From Phascolarctobacterium sp. (GTDB taxonomy: Bacteria > Bacillota > Negativicutes > Acidaminococcales > Acidaminococcaceae), in contig JAJQAO010000024.1 in assembly GCA_021203775.1 (NCBI GenBank), positions 1 through 59,323 of the forward strand: 59,323 nt of DNA, read 5' to 3'. Positions 1 through 8,969 of the stretch are shown here, in pieces (position 1 is the stretch's first letter; every line of letters starts with the position of its first letter). Both the position numbers and the translations under genes were made by a program. Under the pieces are notes generated by a model that was given only the letters and a program-made list of their open reading frames with translations, was not told the DNA's origin and did no database searches.

Positions 1-2
1 CC

Positions 3-44
3 ATTACCGTTTACTACAATTTGATGAGCGAATATCGAATCTGA
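3..44 (+). CDS. Possible 3' end of an upstream gene (partial)
   Basis: Frame 3 is open from the window edge to a TGA at 42-44 (last residues LMSEYRI) and is followed at once by a strong terminator hairpin, as expected of a gene end. Fourteen codons are too few to name the product. The other frames are not better supported. Confidence 0.35.
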   Translation: MTVYYNLMSEYRI

Positions 45-45
45 C

Positions 46-76
46 AAAATGCCGCGGTAAAATACCGCGGCATTTT
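46..76 (+). terminator. Palindromic hairpin terminator
   Basis: Two perfect 14-base arms (46-59 and 63-76) around an AAA loop have a GC-rich core and end in TTTT. The symmetric A/T flanks let it work on either strand. It closes whatever lies upstream of the window. Confidence 0.85.
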
Positions 77-90
77 ATATTCCGGCCTGT

Positions 91-120
91 TTGTAGAGAA
101 GGTGACAAGTATGCTATAAT
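91..120 (+). promoter_or_regulatory. Sigma-A promoter for the zinc-ribbon gene
   Basis: TTGTAG (91-96) and TATAAT (115-120) are separated by 18 bases, with a TGn extended -10 (112-114). Transcription would begin near 127, about 25 bases before the ATG at 152. Confidence 0.7.
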
Positions 121-151
121 ATCTTCATCACTGATAAGCGAGGGGTCCAGT

Positions 152-505
152 ATGAAATGTGGTTTCTGCGGACGTGAAATAGACATGAGTGTTCTTGAAT
201 GTCCGTATTGCCATTATCAAATACAAAAAGAAGCTCAGGTACTTACTCCGGATGAGAGGGATACATTTGAAGGAATTACCATTGAAGAAGACGGCAGTAC
301 CGACCAGGAAGTTTATGGAGGAAATCGGCAGGAGAGAGTGCCTCCTAATTTTAAGGTGCGTACTTTCAGCTTTGGTAATGGTATTTTAAGTACATTGCTT
401 ATTATAGGCGTTATTTTAGCTTTTTGTTTTTTTCTCTTGCCTGCATTTCTGATCTTTGCATTAATAGGGGCGGTCATTGTGTTTTTCCTGCGACTCTTTG
501 CCTGA
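152..505 (+). CDS. Zinc-ribbon membrane protein
   Basis: A 117-residue protein of unknown function. Two CxxC pairs at the N terminus (C3/C6 and C17/C20) form a short zinc ribbon. An acidic linker follows, then about 35 hydrophobic residues near the C terminus that make one long or two closely spaced membrane segments. The ATG at 152 follows a GAGGGG Shine-Dalgarno. It has its own promoter and is closed by a hairpin before pnp, so it is probably monocistronic. The ribbon suggests a nucleic-acid or protein contact on the cytoplasmic side; the role is not predictable. Confidence 0.8.
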   Translation: MKCGFCGREIDMSVLECPYCHYQIQKEAQVLTPDERDTFEGITIEEDGSTDQEVYGGNRQERVPPNFKVRTFSFGNGILSTLLIIGVILAFCFFLLPAFLIFALIGAVIVFFLRLFA

Positions 506-511
506 CGGCAC

Positions 512-550
512 AAAAATCCTTTTTATTAAAAATTTAAAAAGGATTTTTTT
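512..550 (+). terminator. A/T-rich hairpin upstream of pnp
   Basis: Perfect 14-base arms (512-525 and 535-548) flank a 9-base loop and end in a T-run, which fits an intrinsic terminator for the zinc-ribbon gene. It lies 66 bases before the pnp ATG, so part of pnp transcription may have to read through it. Confidence 0.75.
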
Positions 551-613
551 CAGTTGCAGCGAATATAAGAGAAGTACAAAAAAGTATGAAAAAATGAGGA
601 GGCATAGAAGAAT

Positions 614-2701
614 ATGCATAGTTACACTATGGATCTTGGCGGCAGAGAACTTACCATTGAAGCCGGCAAGATTGCAAAACAGGCTAACGGTGCCGTTATG
701 GTACGTTACGGCGACACTGCTATTGTAGTGGCTGCTACTGGAACCAAAACACCGCGCGAAGGCGTTGATTTTTTCCCGCTGACTGTTGATTTTGAAGAGA
801 AGATGTATGCTGTCGGTAAAATTCCAGGCGGTTTTATTAAACGTGAAGGGCGCCCGAGTGAACAGGCTATTTTGACCAGTAGGCTGATTGACAGGCCTAT
901 CCGTCCGATGTTTCCGGACGGTTATCACAATGATGTACAGATTGTTGCTACGGCTGTGTCCGTTGATCCTGATAATGCTCCTGACATGCCGGCAATGATT
1001 GGTGCATCATGCGCTTTATCCATTTCTGATATTCCTTTTGACGGGCCTATTGCCGGTGTACGGGTAGGGCTTATTGATGGTAATTTTATTATTAATCCGA
1101 CCGTTGAACAGTCCCGTGCCAGCTTGCTTAATCTGGCGGTAGCCGGAACAAAGGATGCAATTTTAATGGTTGAGGCCGGCGCAAAAGAAGTATCTGAGGA
1201 AATAATGCTTGATGCAATCTGGTTTGGCCATGGCATTATAAGGCAGCTGGTTGAATTCCAGGAAAAAATTGTTGCTGAAATCGGTAAAACAAAAATGGAA
1301 GTTCCTGTATATGATCCTCCGGCTGCTCTTGTTGCTGAAATAGAAGAGTATGGCGCCCAGAAACTGAAGGATGCGCTTATGGATGCCAATAAGCTGGAGC
1401 GCGAAGAAAATGTTGCTAAAGTAAAAGCGGAAATTGCTGAGGTATTCTTAGCAAAATATCCGGATAATGAAAAAGACGTTGCCTATATAACTCAGAAGTT
1501 GGTTAAAAAAATCGTAAGGCGCACTATTTCCGTTGATAAAATCCGTCCTGACGGACGCCAGCTGGATGAAGTACGTCCCATTTCCTGTGAGGTAGGGCTT
1601 CTTGCAAGGCCGCATGGTAGCAGTCTCTTTACCCGCGGACAGACACAGATATTAAATGTGCTTGCACTTGCTCCTTTACGTGAAGCGCAGACTCTTGACG
1701 GGCTTGGGGCTGATGATACCAAACGCTATATCCACCATTATAATTTCCCGCCATACAGCGTAGGCGAAACCAAGCCGCTGCGCAGTCCCGGGCGGCGTGA
1801 AATAGGACATGGGGCACTTGCTGAGCGCGCTTTGCTGCCGGTTATCCCTTCAGAGGAAGAATTTCCATATGCAATCCGCTTGGTATCAGAGGTATTGGAG
1901 TCAAATGGATCTTCATCTATGGGCAGTGTCTGTGCAAGCACACTGTCGCTGATGCATGCAGGCGTACCTATTAAAGCACCTGTCGCTGGCGTTGCCATGG
2001 GCCTTGTGAAAGATGGTGAATATTTTACCATCCTTACGGATATCCAGGGTCTTGAGGATGCCTTGGGCGACATGGACTTCAAGGTTGCAGGTACCAGTAA
2101 AGGTATTACCGCAATTCAGATGGATATCAAGATTGACGGCATCAATAAGGAAATCTTTACTCAGGCACTTGCGCAGGCTAAACGCGGGCGGGAATTCATC
2201 ATGGGCAAAATGTTGGATTGCATAAGCGAGCCCAATAAAGAACTGTCGCCTTATGCTCCTAAAATTACCACTATTACTGTTGATCCTGAAAAGATTAGCA
2301 AGGTTATCGGCCCTGGCGGCAAAACTGTGAAAAAGATTGTTGAAGAAAGCGGAGCGAAAATAGATATTGATGACAGTGGCAAAATATTCATTGCTGCCGT
2401 GACCAGGGAATCAGCCAATAAAGCCATTGATATGATTCAGGGGATTGTTGCCGAGGCAGAGCCTGGGAAAATATATACCGGAAGGGTTACAAGAATTATG
2501 AATTTCGGCGCATTTGTCGAAATTCTGCCGGGCAAGGAAGGATTAGTGCATATTTCCCAGCTTTCTACAGAGCGCGTGGAAAAAGTAGAGGATGTTGTTT
2601 CTGTGGGTGACGAAATAGTCGTTAAAGTCACTGATATTGACAGTAAAGGCCGTATAAACCTTTCCAGAAAGGCTGTTCTTGCCAAAGGTTTTGAAAAATA
2701 A
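614..2701 (+). CDS. pnp: Polyribonucleotide nucleotidyltransferase (PNPase)
   Basis: PNPase degrades RNA 3' to 5' by phosphorolysis, releasing nucleoside diphosphates, and can also add tails. At 695 residues it has the normal family length. Domains in order: first RNase PH fold (about 5-140), helical linker (about 145-230), second RNase PH fold (about 310-450, with [11 protein letters not shown]), KH domain (about 550-610, IGPGGKT loop) and S1 domain (about 618-690, ending in INLSRKAVL). The ATG at 614 follows GAGGAGG. No convincing promoter is seen between the 512-550 hairpin and the start, so transcription probably comes from upstream through that hairpin. Confidence 0.98.
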   Translation: MHSYTMDLGGRELTIEAGKIAKQANGAVMVRYGDTAIVVAATGTKTPREGVDFFPLTVDFEEKMYAVGKIPGGFIKREGRPSEQAILTSRLIDRPIRPMFPDGYHNDVQIVATAVSVDPDNAPDMPAMIGASCALSISDIPFDGPIAGVRVGLIDGNFIINPTVEQSRASLLNLAVAGTKDAILMVEAGAKEVSEEIMLDAIWFGHGIIRQLVEFQEKIVAEIGKTKMEVPVYDPPAALVAEIEEYGAQKLKDALMDANKLEREENVAKVKAEIAEVFLAKYPDNEKDVAYITQKLVKKIVRRTISVDKIRPDGRQLDEVRPISCEVGLLARPHGSSLFTRGQTQILNVLALAPLREAQTLDGLGADDTKRYIHHYNFPPYSVGETKPLRSPGRREIGHGALAERALLPVIPSEEEFPYAIRLVSEVLESNGSSSMGSVCASTLSLMHAGVPIKAPVAGVAMGLVKDGEYFTILTDIQGLEDALGDMDFKVAGTSKGITAIQMDIKIDGINKEIFTQALAQAKRGREFIMGKMLDCISEPNKELSPYAPKITTITVDPEKISKVIGPGGKTVKKIVEESGAKIDIDDSGKIFIAAVTRESANKAIDMIQGIVAEAEPGKIYTGRVTRIMNFGAFVEILPGKEGLVHISQLSTERVEKVEDVVSVGDEIVVKVTDIDSKGRINLSRKAVLAKGFEK

Positions 2702-2708
2702 TCTGCAG

Positions 2709-2737
2709 ATCCCGCTGATTCGCGTCGGCGGGATTTT
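2709..2737 (+). terminator. Short hairpin between pnp and dut
   Basis: Seven-base arms ATCCCGC (2709-2715) and GCGGGAT (2728-2734) are followed by TTT only. It is weak and probably allows some read-through into the dUTPase gene. Confidence 0.5.
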
Positions 2738-2754
2738 ATCTGAGTGAGGTACTT

Positions 2755-3204
2755 ATGAAAACAAGGGGTTTTGAAAAAATAAGTAAATATGCCGGCATGG
2801 AATTTACAATGCCTGAGCGTAAAACAAAAAAATCGGCAGGATATGATTTCTGCCTGCCGGAAAATGTGGTTCTTGAACCGGGAAAGCTGAAACTGGTCCC
2901 TACGGGAGTCAAGGCTTATATGGAAGATGATGAATATCTTGGTATGCATATACGTTCCAGCATCGCAATAAAAAGGAATATTATGCTTGTTAATAATGTG
3001 GGTATTATTGATGCCGACTATTATAACAATGAAGATAATGAAGGACATATCATGCTGGCGCTTCTAAATATGGGGAGCGAGCCTGTAATGCTGAACAAAA
3101 ATGACAGGATTGCCCAGGGGATTTTCTATAAATATTTGGTTACAGATGATGATGCGCGGGCAGAAAAGACAGTACGCAGCGGCGGGTTCGGCAGTACCAA
3201 ATAA
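2755..3204 (+). CDS. dut: dUTP diphosphatase-like protein
   Basis: A trimeric-type dUTPase would hydrolyse dUTP to dUMP and PPi, keeping uracil out of DNA. All five family motifs can be picked out: SAGYDF, IRSSIAIK, GIIDADYYNN (including the nucleobase-selecting hairpin), RIAQGIFYKY and the glycine-rich C-terminal RSGGFGSTK. The 149 residues fit the family. The N-terminal 25 residues are less typical, and a dCTP deaminase-like activity cannot be excluded. It lies 53 bases downstream of pnp. Confidence 0.88.
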   Translation: MKTRGFEKISKYAGMEFTMPERKTKKSAGYDFCLPENVVLEPGKLKLVPTGVKAYMEDDEYLGMHIRSSIAIKRNIMLVNNVGIIDADYYNNEDNEGHIMLALLNMGSEPVMLNKNDRIAQGIFYKYLVTDDDARAEKTVRSGGFGSTK

Positions 3205-3266
3205 TTGTGAATATTGTAAATACTTTACAAAAAAACATTGGGAATGAATAAATTTTTCTTTATAGT

Positions 3267-3295
3267 TTGACAAACAGCTTTAATAGTAATATAAT
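3267..3295 (+). promoter_or_regulatory. Consensus promoter of the lysine operon
   Basis: TTGACA (3267-3272) and TATAAT (3290-3295) with a 17-base spacer match the sigma-A consensus exactly. The start near 3302 places the riboswitch right at the 5' end of the transcript. Confidence 0.92.
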
Positions 3296-3315
3296 CTGCT
3301 AAATAAAATAAATAG

Positions 3316-3474
3316 CAAGATAGAGGAGCGGGAAGCATTAGTAACCTGCCGAGCGGGAGCTGGGACGCAGGTGAAAGGGTTACCGCCGAAGTATGGCAGC
3401 AGCCGTGTTGCCGTACTGGGACTGCAGTTAATAACTGCTGGACTGTCGCTGTTTCTGCAGCGGAGAGCTATCTC
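3316..3474 (+). promoter_or_regulatory. Lysine riboswitch (L-box) aptamer
   Basis: The conserved L-box core is readable: GATAGAGGAGCG with a downstream AGTAACC, then AAAGGG, CGCCGAAG, CTGGGACTGCAG, TGGACTGTCGCTG and GGAGAGCTATC closing helix P1 (AGATAG 3318-3323 with CTATCT 3468-3473). About 155 nt is the normal aptamer size. It lies between a consensus promoter and a terminator, ahead of four aspartate-family genes, so excess lysine should stop transcription. Confidence 0.96.
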
Positions 3475-3490
3475 AGCATTAGTATTTACC

Positions 3491-3521
3491 ACCGTTGAGA
3501 GAGCTCATCTCAACGGTTTTT
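3491..3521 (+). terminator. Riboswitch-controlled terminator
   Basis: Ten-base arms ACCGTTGAGA (3491-3500) and TCTCAACGGT (3508-3517) flank a 7-base loop and end in TTTTT. The 3' strand of aptamer helix P1 (3465-3475) is complementary to 3496-3506 at ten of eleven positions (A3470 opposite G3501), giving the competing antiterminator. Confidence 0.93.
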
Positions 3522-3561
3522 GTTTTGCTTTGGGGAATTTTTATGTTAAGGAGTGGATTTC

Positions 3562-4335
3562 ATGATTCGTGTGCTAGTGAATGGGGCCCTTGGACGCATG
3601 GGCGGAGAAGTTGTAAAAAAAGTTTCTTCGGAACCTGATTTGGAACTTGTGGGAGTTGTGGATATTAAAGATGGGAAAGTTCATGCCGAGAAGGCAGTTT
3701 TCGACGTCGATACTGATTTGCGGCACGCCATTGAGAAAACAAAACCTGACGTAGTAGTAGATTTTACCCGTCCTGATGTGGTCATGAATAATCTTCGCAT
3801 AATCCTTAATATGGGAGTCAGGGCGGTCGTAGGCACGACAGGGTTTAAGCCTAATGATTTGGAAGAACTAGATGCGCTTGCAAAAAAGAACAGCACTTCG
3901 CTTCTTATTGCTCCTAATTTCGCTTTGGGTGCGGTTGTTATGATGAAGCTGGCATGTGAGGCAGCAAAATATTTTCCCCATGTGGAAATAATTGAAAAGC
4001 ATCATGACAAAAAGTTGGATGCACCTTCAGGGACAGCTATCAGTACTGCCCAGAAAATTACTGCAGTCAGGGAAAAAATGCGCCAGGGCAATCCGGAAGA
4101 GAAAGAAACCATGCCTGGTGCCCGCGGAGCAGATTATGAAGGAATGAAAATTCACAGTATCCGTTTGCCGGGATATGTGGCATCTCAGGAGGTTGTATTT
4201 GGCGGTCAGGGTGAGATATTGCGCATTTCATCAGAACCCGTTAGCCGTGAATGCTATATGCCCGGGGTAGCAATGGGCTGTCGTAAGATTATTGAATGTA
4301 CCGGACTTGTGTATGGTCTCGACAAACTACTGTAA
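3562..4335 (+). CDS. dapB: 4-Hydroxy-tetrahydrodipicolinate reductase
   Basis: DapB reduces the DapA product to tetrahydrodipicolinate with NAD(P)H in lysine and diaminopimelate synthesis. The N terminus VNGALGRMGGEV is the dinucleotide loop. VGTTGF, LLIAPNFALGAV and the catalytic segment EIIEKHHDKKLDAPSGTA follow, giving 257 residues. The reading frame also opens at a GTG at 3553, but that codon lies inside the Shine-Dalgarno AAGGAGTG (3548-3555), so the ATG at 3562 is chosen. First gene of the L-box operon; 13 bases separate it from asd. Confidence 0.97.
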   Translation: MIRVLVNGALGRMGGEVVKKVSSEPDLELVGVVDIKDGKVHAEKAVFDVDTDLRHAIEKTKPDVVVDFTRPDVVMNNLRIILNMGVRAVVGTTGFKPNDLEELDALAKKNSTSLLIAPNFALGAVVMMKLACEAAKYFPHVEIIEKHHDKKLDAPSGTAISTAQKITAVREKMRQGNPEEKETMPGARGADYEGMKIHSIRLPGYVASQEVVFGGQGEILRISSEPVSRECYMPGVAMGCRKIIECTGLVYGLDKLL

Positions 4336-4348
4336 TGGGAGGAAATAA

Positions 4349-5380
4349 ATGAAGAAGTATAATGTTGCAATTTTAGGTGCTACCGGGGCCGTAGGCGGGG
4401 AATTCCTGAAATTGATTGAAGAACGCAGTTTCCCCTTTGCCGAGTTACGGCTGCTGGCTTCTAAACGCAGTGCGGGAAAAAAGATAGATTTCATGGGGAA
4501 AACTTATACGGTTCAGGAGGCAACAAAGGATTCTTTCGAGGGTATAGAGATTGCGCTCTTTGCTGGCGGCAGTATTTCCAAGGAATTTGCTCCTTATGCT
4601 GTAGGGTCAGGTGCTGTCGTAATAGATAATTCCAGTGCATTCAGGATGGATCCGGAAGTTCCCTTAATTGTTCCTGAAGTCAATCCGCAGGCAATTTTAA
4701 AGCATAAAGGTATTATCGCCAATCCTAATTGTTCCACAATTATTATGGTAATGGCTTTAAAACCGCTGTATGATCTTGCCAGAATCAAACGTGTTGTTGT
4801 TTCCACGTATCAGGCGGTATCAGGGGCAGGTAAGGAAGGGATTGACGAGCTCACGGACCAGGTTAAGGCTCAGGCTGAGGGAAAGGAAATGATAGCTAAT
4901 ATCCTGCCCACAACGAGTATGGAAAAACATTATCCAATAGCTTTTAATCTCATTCCGCAGATTGATATTTTCCTTGACAATCTCTATAGCAAGGAAGAAA
5001 TGAAAATGGTAAACGAAACGCAGAAAATTATGGAAGATTACGACATGCGTATTACTGCAACGACCATTCGCGTACCAGTTTACCGCAGCCACAGTGAATC
5101 TGTGAATGTTGAGTTTGAACATGATCTTAATCTGGAAGATATGAAGAAGGCTTTGAGTGCTTTCCCGGGGGTTGTTGTACAGGATGATCCGGAAAAGCAG
5201 ATTTACCCGATGCCTCTTTATACGTCTGAAAAAAACGACGTTTATGTCGGACGGTTACGCAGGGATGAGTCCAATCCCAATACTTTCAACATGTGGGTAG
5301 TCGGAGATCAGATACGCAAGGGTGCTGCACTGAATACTCTGCAGATAGCTGAGACCATGATTAAAAACGGCTGGCTGTGA
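4349..5380 (+). CDS. asd: Aspartate-semialdehyde dehydrogenase
   Basis: Asd reduces aspartyl phosphate to aspartate semialdehyde with NADPH, the branch point for lysine, threonine and methionine. The 343-residue protein begins with the Rossmann loop ILGATGAVGGEFL. The catalytic cysteine is C128 in NPNCSTI, followed by YQAVSGAGKEG and, near the middle, VPVYRSHSESV. A GGGAGGA Shine-Dalgarno precedes the ATG. The gene lies between dapB and lysC in the same transcript, so it should respond to lysine through the L-box. Confidence 0.97.
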   Translation: MKKYNVAILGATGAVGGEFLKLIEERSFPFAELRLLASKRSAGKKIDFMGKTYTVQEATKDSFEGIEIALFAGGSISKEFAPYAVGSGAVVIDNSSAFRMDPEVPLIVPEVNPQAILKHKGIIANPNCSTIIMVMALKPLYDLARIKRVVVSTYQAVSGAGKEGIDELTDQVKAQAEGKEMIANILPTTSMEKHYPIAFNLIPQIDIFLDNLYSKEEMKMVNETQKIMEDYDMRITATTIRVPVYRSHSESVNVEFEHDLNLEDMKKALSAFPGVVVQDDPEKQIYPMPLYTSEKNDVYVGRLRRDESNPNTFNMWVVGDQIRKGAALNTLQIAETMIKNGWL

Positions 5381-5405
5381 TTTTAGTTTAAAGGGAGAAG
5401 ATCAG

Positions 5406-6629
5406 ATGAAAATAATTGTACAAAAATTCGGCGGGACATCAGTTGCTGATGAGAAGTCCCGGGTTGCTGTAAAGGATAAGGTGCAGAATGCCATTCGCAA
5501 GGGATTTTCTCCGGTAGTAGTAGTTTCTGCCATGGGCCGCAAAGGTGCGCCTTACGCTACTGATACCCTTATTGATGTACTGAAGGAAGCCAATGCATCC
5601 GTGAATGTCCGTGAAATGGATGTAATGATGTGCTGCGGTGAAATCATATCTTCCTGTATATTAGCAGCAACCCTGCAAAAGTACGGAATTAATGCCATGG
5701 CACTTACCGGAGGGCAGGCAGGAATCATAACTGATTCTCAGTTTGGTACGGCCCGGATCAAGAATATTAATGTCGGCAATCTGCATTATCTTCTGGAATC
5801 CGGCATTATCCCGGTTGTCTGCGGATTTCAGGGCGTTACGGAAAACAATTCCAAGTTTACGACCCTGGGCAGGGGCGGAAGTGATACGACTGCAGCTGCA
5901 CTTGGCAGTGCTCTGCATGCTGAGTGTGTTGAAATATATACGGATGTAGACGGGATTATGACGGCTGATCCGAGGCTGGTGAAGGAAGCGAATATTCTGG
6001 AAAAGATTTCTTATGCAGAGGTGTGTGAAATGGCCCATAACGGTGCTAAGGTAATTCATCCCCGCGCTGTGGAAATTGCCATGAACCGCAGTATTCCCTT
6101 AATCGTAAAATCAACTTTCAGCGATGCGCCCGGAACCCTTATTACAAACGAACGCAGTGACAGCGGTAATGGCTGCAGTGAAATTTCAATCAATGAGCAT
6201 CCGGCAAGCGGTGTTGCCAATTTAAGTGATTTGGCTCAATTCCGTGTTGTTCTTGATCCTAAGGATCCGGCTGCCGGCAGGATGCTTTTTGAAGACCTGG
6301 CTGAAGCAGGCATAAGCGTAGGATGCCTTAACCTTTCAGAGAAGGAAGCCATGTTTGCGGTCTTTTCTCCTGATATTAAGCGTACTTGCCAGGTACTGGA
6401 CGATACAGGGTTTAAATATCAGTTAAACGAAGGCTGTGCCAAAGTTTCCGTGGTTGGCAGTGCCATGCGCGGGGTACCCGGAGTTATGGCTACTTTTGTT
6501 TCGGCACTGGCCGGTGAAAAAATAGGTATTTTGCAGACTGTTGATTCTGACACAACAATTTCTGCGATTATAAAAGAAGAACATCTTGTAGATGCGGTAA
6601 CTGCTTTGCATAAAGCTTTTAAATTATAG
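5406..6629 (+). CDS. lysC: Aspartate kinase
   Basis: LysC phosphorylates aspartate, the committed step of the aspartate family. The kinase domain (about 1-240) opens with VQKFGGTSVAD and contains FTTLGRGGSDTTA and YTDVDGIMTADPR. Two ACT domains fill about 265-405 and would bind the feedback amino acid. At 407 residues it is a monofunctional kinase with no homoserine dehydrogenase part. Its place behind a lysine riboswitch suggests that this is the lysine-responsive isozyme. It sits 25 bases after asd. Confidence 0.97.
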   Translation: MKIIVQKFGGTSVADEKSRVAVKDKVQNAIRKGFSPVVVVSAMGRKGAPYATDTLIDVLKEANASVNVREMDVMMCCGEIISSCILAATLQKYGINAMALTGGQAGIITDSQFGTARIKNINVGNLHYLLESGIIPVVCGFQGVTENNSKFTTLGRGGSDTTAAALGSALHAECVEIYTDVDGIMTADPRLVKEANILEKISYAEVCEMAHNGAKVIHPRAVEIAMNRSIPLIVKSTFSDAPGTLITNERSDSGNGCSEISINEHPASGVANLSDLAQFRVVLDPKDPAAGRMLFEDLAEAGISVGCLNLSEKEAMFAVFSPDIKRTCQVLDDTGFKYQLNEGCAKVSVVGSAMRGVPGVMATFVSALAGEKIGILQTVDSDTTISAIIKEEHLVDAVTALHKAFKL

Positions 6630-6646
6630 GAAGGGGTGTTTATTAT

Positions 6647-7543
6647 ATGACAAATCCATATTTTGGACGACTGCTTACTGCCATGGTTACTCCTTTTAAC
6701 GAAAAGGATGGCAGTATTAACTGTGCTGCTGCCGCTGATTTTGCCGAATGGCTTATAAATAACGGCAGCGACGGAATTGTTGTGGAAGGATCTACCGGTG
6801 AAGCCGCAACAATGAATTTGGAAGAAAAACTGGCAGTTTTACGCGCCGTAATTGAACGGGTCAATAAGCGTGTTCCAATTGTCGTGGGAGCGGGAACCAA
6901 CTGTACGGAAAGTACCATTGATTTAATTCATGCTGTTGAGAAATGCGGTGTGGACGGACTGTTGATAGTGGGGCCTTTTTATAATAAACCTACTCAGGAA
7001 GGTTACTACCAGCATTTTGCTGCTGCTGCCAAGGCTACTAAGCTGCCGATTATCGTTTATAATGTGCCGGGACGTACCGGATCCAATATCCTGCCTGCTA
7101 CCATAGCACGGCTGGCAAAGGATTTCAGTAATATCGTGGCAATAAAAGAGGCTGCAGGCAATGTAAATCAGGTAGCGGAACTTTACCGGCTGCTGCCGAA
7201 GGATTTCACTATTTACAGCGGCGATGACGGACTAATACTGCCTTTTATGGCAGTGGGGGCTACAGGGCTCATTTCCGTATTGTCAAATGTCGGCGGCGGA
7301 TTACTGCAGGATCTGATGCAGGCTTACAGCGAAGGCAGGGTCAAAGATGCCGCGGATTTAAATAAGAAGATGGTTCCCCTGGCAAATGCCATGTTCATGG
7401 AAACCAATCCGATTCCCATAAAAGCGGCTGTTACCAAGGTTACAGGCATTAATGCCGGTGTGCCCCGCCTGCCGCTCACGCCAATCAGCAGTGAATGTGA
7501 GGCAAAGCTTGACAGTATTTTAAAAAATAATGGTTTGATCTGA
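6647..7543 (+). CDS. dapA: 4-Hydroxy-tetrahydrodipicolinate synthase
   Basis: DapA condenses pyruvate with aspartate semialdehyde, the first step unique to lysine and diaminopimelate. The 298-residue TIM barrel shows GSTGEAATMN, GPFYNKPTQEGYYQHF, YNVPGRTG and the Schiff-base lysine K167 in VAIKEAAGN. An AGGAAGGGG Shine-Dalgarno precedes the ATG. It is the last gene of the L-box operon. The genome order here is dapB-asd-lysC-dapA, so the product of gene 2 and pyruvate feed gene 4, whose product feeds gene 1. Confidence 0.97.
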   Translation: MTNPYFGRLLTAMVTPFNEKDGSINCAAAADFAEWLINNGSDGIVVEGSTGEAATMNLEEKLAVLRAVIERVNKRVPIVVGAGTNCTESTIDLIHAVEKCGVDGLLIVGPFYNKPTQEGYYQHFAAAAKATKLPIIVYNVPGRTGSNILPATIARLAKDFSNIVAIKEAAGNVNQVAELYRLLPKDFTIYSGDDGLILPFMAVGATGLISVLSNVGGGLLQDLMQAYSEGRVKDAADLNKKMVPLANAMFMETNPIPIKAAVTKVTGINAGVPRLPLTPISSECEAKLDSILKNNGLI

Positions 7544-7553
7544 TAGAATTCCT

Positions 7554-7582
7554 AAAAAAGGACGGCTTTGCCGTCCTTTTTT
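7554..7582 (+). terminator. Terminator of the lysine operon
   Basis: Thirteen-base arms (7554-7566 and 7570-7582) include GGACGGC/GCCGTCC around a TTT loop and end in six T. Confidence 0.95.
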
Positions 7583-7601
7583 ATTATGTCTGAATTTTTC
7601 G

Positions 7602-7630
7602 TTACCCGCGGAATTTTTATATGTTATAAT
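7602..7630 (+). promoter_or_regulatory. Promoter for the 7667-12146 gene group
   Basis: A perfect TATAAT (7625-7630) has a weak -35 TTACCC (7602-7607) at 17 bases. It is the only plausible promoter between the dapA terminator and the TTG start at 7667. Confidence 0.6.
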
Positions 7631-7666
7631 GATAGATGGTAATAATTTTGAAAGGAGCTGGCTGAT

Positions 7667-8959
7667 TTGCTGTCCAAATTACTGCCGCTGTGCCTGATGG
7701 CCTGTTATCTGATGTTTGTGCCTGTTACTGCTCAGGCCGGAATAACTAATTTTTCTAAATTTGTAACCGCAGGGTATTGGCAAACTAATAATAAGAATGG
7801 GAACGACGTTATTATGGATAAGTCCCAGGTGGCTGACTTCAACAGGAAAATCTGTTCCGTTTCGCCTACGGTTGTCGATTTAGCCAGTTATCCCAAAACA
7901 GTCAGCGGAGCTTCCATAAAATCGAAAATTTCAAATTATGAAGTCTTAAATGACGATTTATATTTACATGGCAACAGGGTGAGCGATAATTATAAAAACA
8001 TCATACGTACGCAGACCAATGTGGATGCCGTTCCGAGTGAAGTAAAAGTGCAGTATGCAGTTACGGTAAGACGCTGTAATCTGCGTAATCTGCCTACAGG
8101 CGAGGGACTTTTTTATTTCCCTTCGGACCAGGACTTTGACGCATTACAGGAAACTGCACTTGATCCGGCGGAACCGGTAGCCGTTCTTCACAGCAGTGCC
8201 AATGGCTATTTCTATTATGTGCAGACTGTTAATTATATAGGATGGGTCAGTAAATATGATATCGCTTTCACGGATAAAAATACCTGGATGCAGTATGTTT
8301 CTCCCAAGCGTTTTCTGGTAGTTACCGGCAAAAATATTACGGTCAAAACTTCAGGTGAAGTTGTTGAATACCAGCAGGGATCAAGACTGCCGCTGGAAGG
8401 TGAGCAGAGCGATACGTATCTGGCAGCTGCTCCGGTGCGGGGTAAAAATGGCAAACTGAGTAAAGTAAGGGTTCTTGTAAAGAAAAATCCTTCCAGCCTG
8501 AATGTGGGATATCTTCCTTATACGTCGAACAATTTAATAGCTGCGGCTTTTAAGTTTTATGATACCCCTTATGGCTGGGGAGGATTGAAAAGCGGAGTTG
8601 ACTGTTCCAGCCTTATTTATAATGCTTATCGTACGGTGGGAATCTATCTGCCGCGCAATGCTGACGAGCAGGAAGCGTCGGCAGGCATACACTACAGTTT
8701 TTCCGGTTTAGGCAGTGAGAGACGCAATGAGATTATCAGAAATCTTAAACCGGGCGCCTGTCTTTTCATGGATGGCCATGTGGCCATGTATTTAGGACAG
8801 TCAGGGGATATGCCTTATATCATCCATTCCCTGGGGAGTTATTATGAAGGCGGACAGCGCCACAGACCAATGAAAGTAGTGGTAAGTGATCTTAATTTAA
8901 ATCGTTCCAGCGGCTTGTCCTTCCTGGAGTCTTTTACAAATGCCGTGGAATTTAGATAA
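7667..8959 (+). CDS. Secreted SH3 and NlpC/P60 cell-wall hydrolase
   Basis: A 430-residue secreted C40-family peptidase, probably a peptidoglycan endopeptidase cutting stem peptides. The signal peptide covers about 1-24 (cut near AQAG). A helical region and SH3-like stretches lie at about 120-280. The NlpC/P60 domain (about 290-430) has the nucleophile C313 in GVDCSSLIYNA and the histidine H371 in DGHVAMYLG. The start is a TTG placed 9 bases after AAAGGAG, with no ATG nearby in frame. It begins a run of tightly spaced genes (11 bases to the aminopeptidase). Confidence 0.88.
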   Translation: MLSKLLPLCLMACYLMFVPVTAQAGITNFSKFVTAGYWQTNNKNGNDVIMDKSQVADFNRKICSVSPTVVDLASYPKTVSGASIKSKISNYEVLNDDLYLHGNRVSDNYKNIIRTQTNVDAVPSEVKVQYAVTVRRCNLRNLPTGEGLFYFPSDQDFDALQETALDPAEPVAVLHSSANGYFYYVQTVNYIGWVSKYDIAFTDKNTWMQYVSPKRFLVVTGKNITVKTSGEVVEYQQGSRLPLEGEQSDTYLAAAPVRGKNGKLSKVRVLVKKNPSSLNVGYLPYTSNNLIAAAFKFYDTPYGWGGLKSGVDCSSLIYNAYRTVGIYLPRNADEQEASAGIHYSFSGLGSERRNEIIRNLKPGACLFMDGHVAMYLGQSGDMPYIIHSLGSYYEGGQRHRPMKVVVSDLNLNRSSGLSFLESFTNAVEFR

Positions 8960-8969
8960 GAAGGGATAA

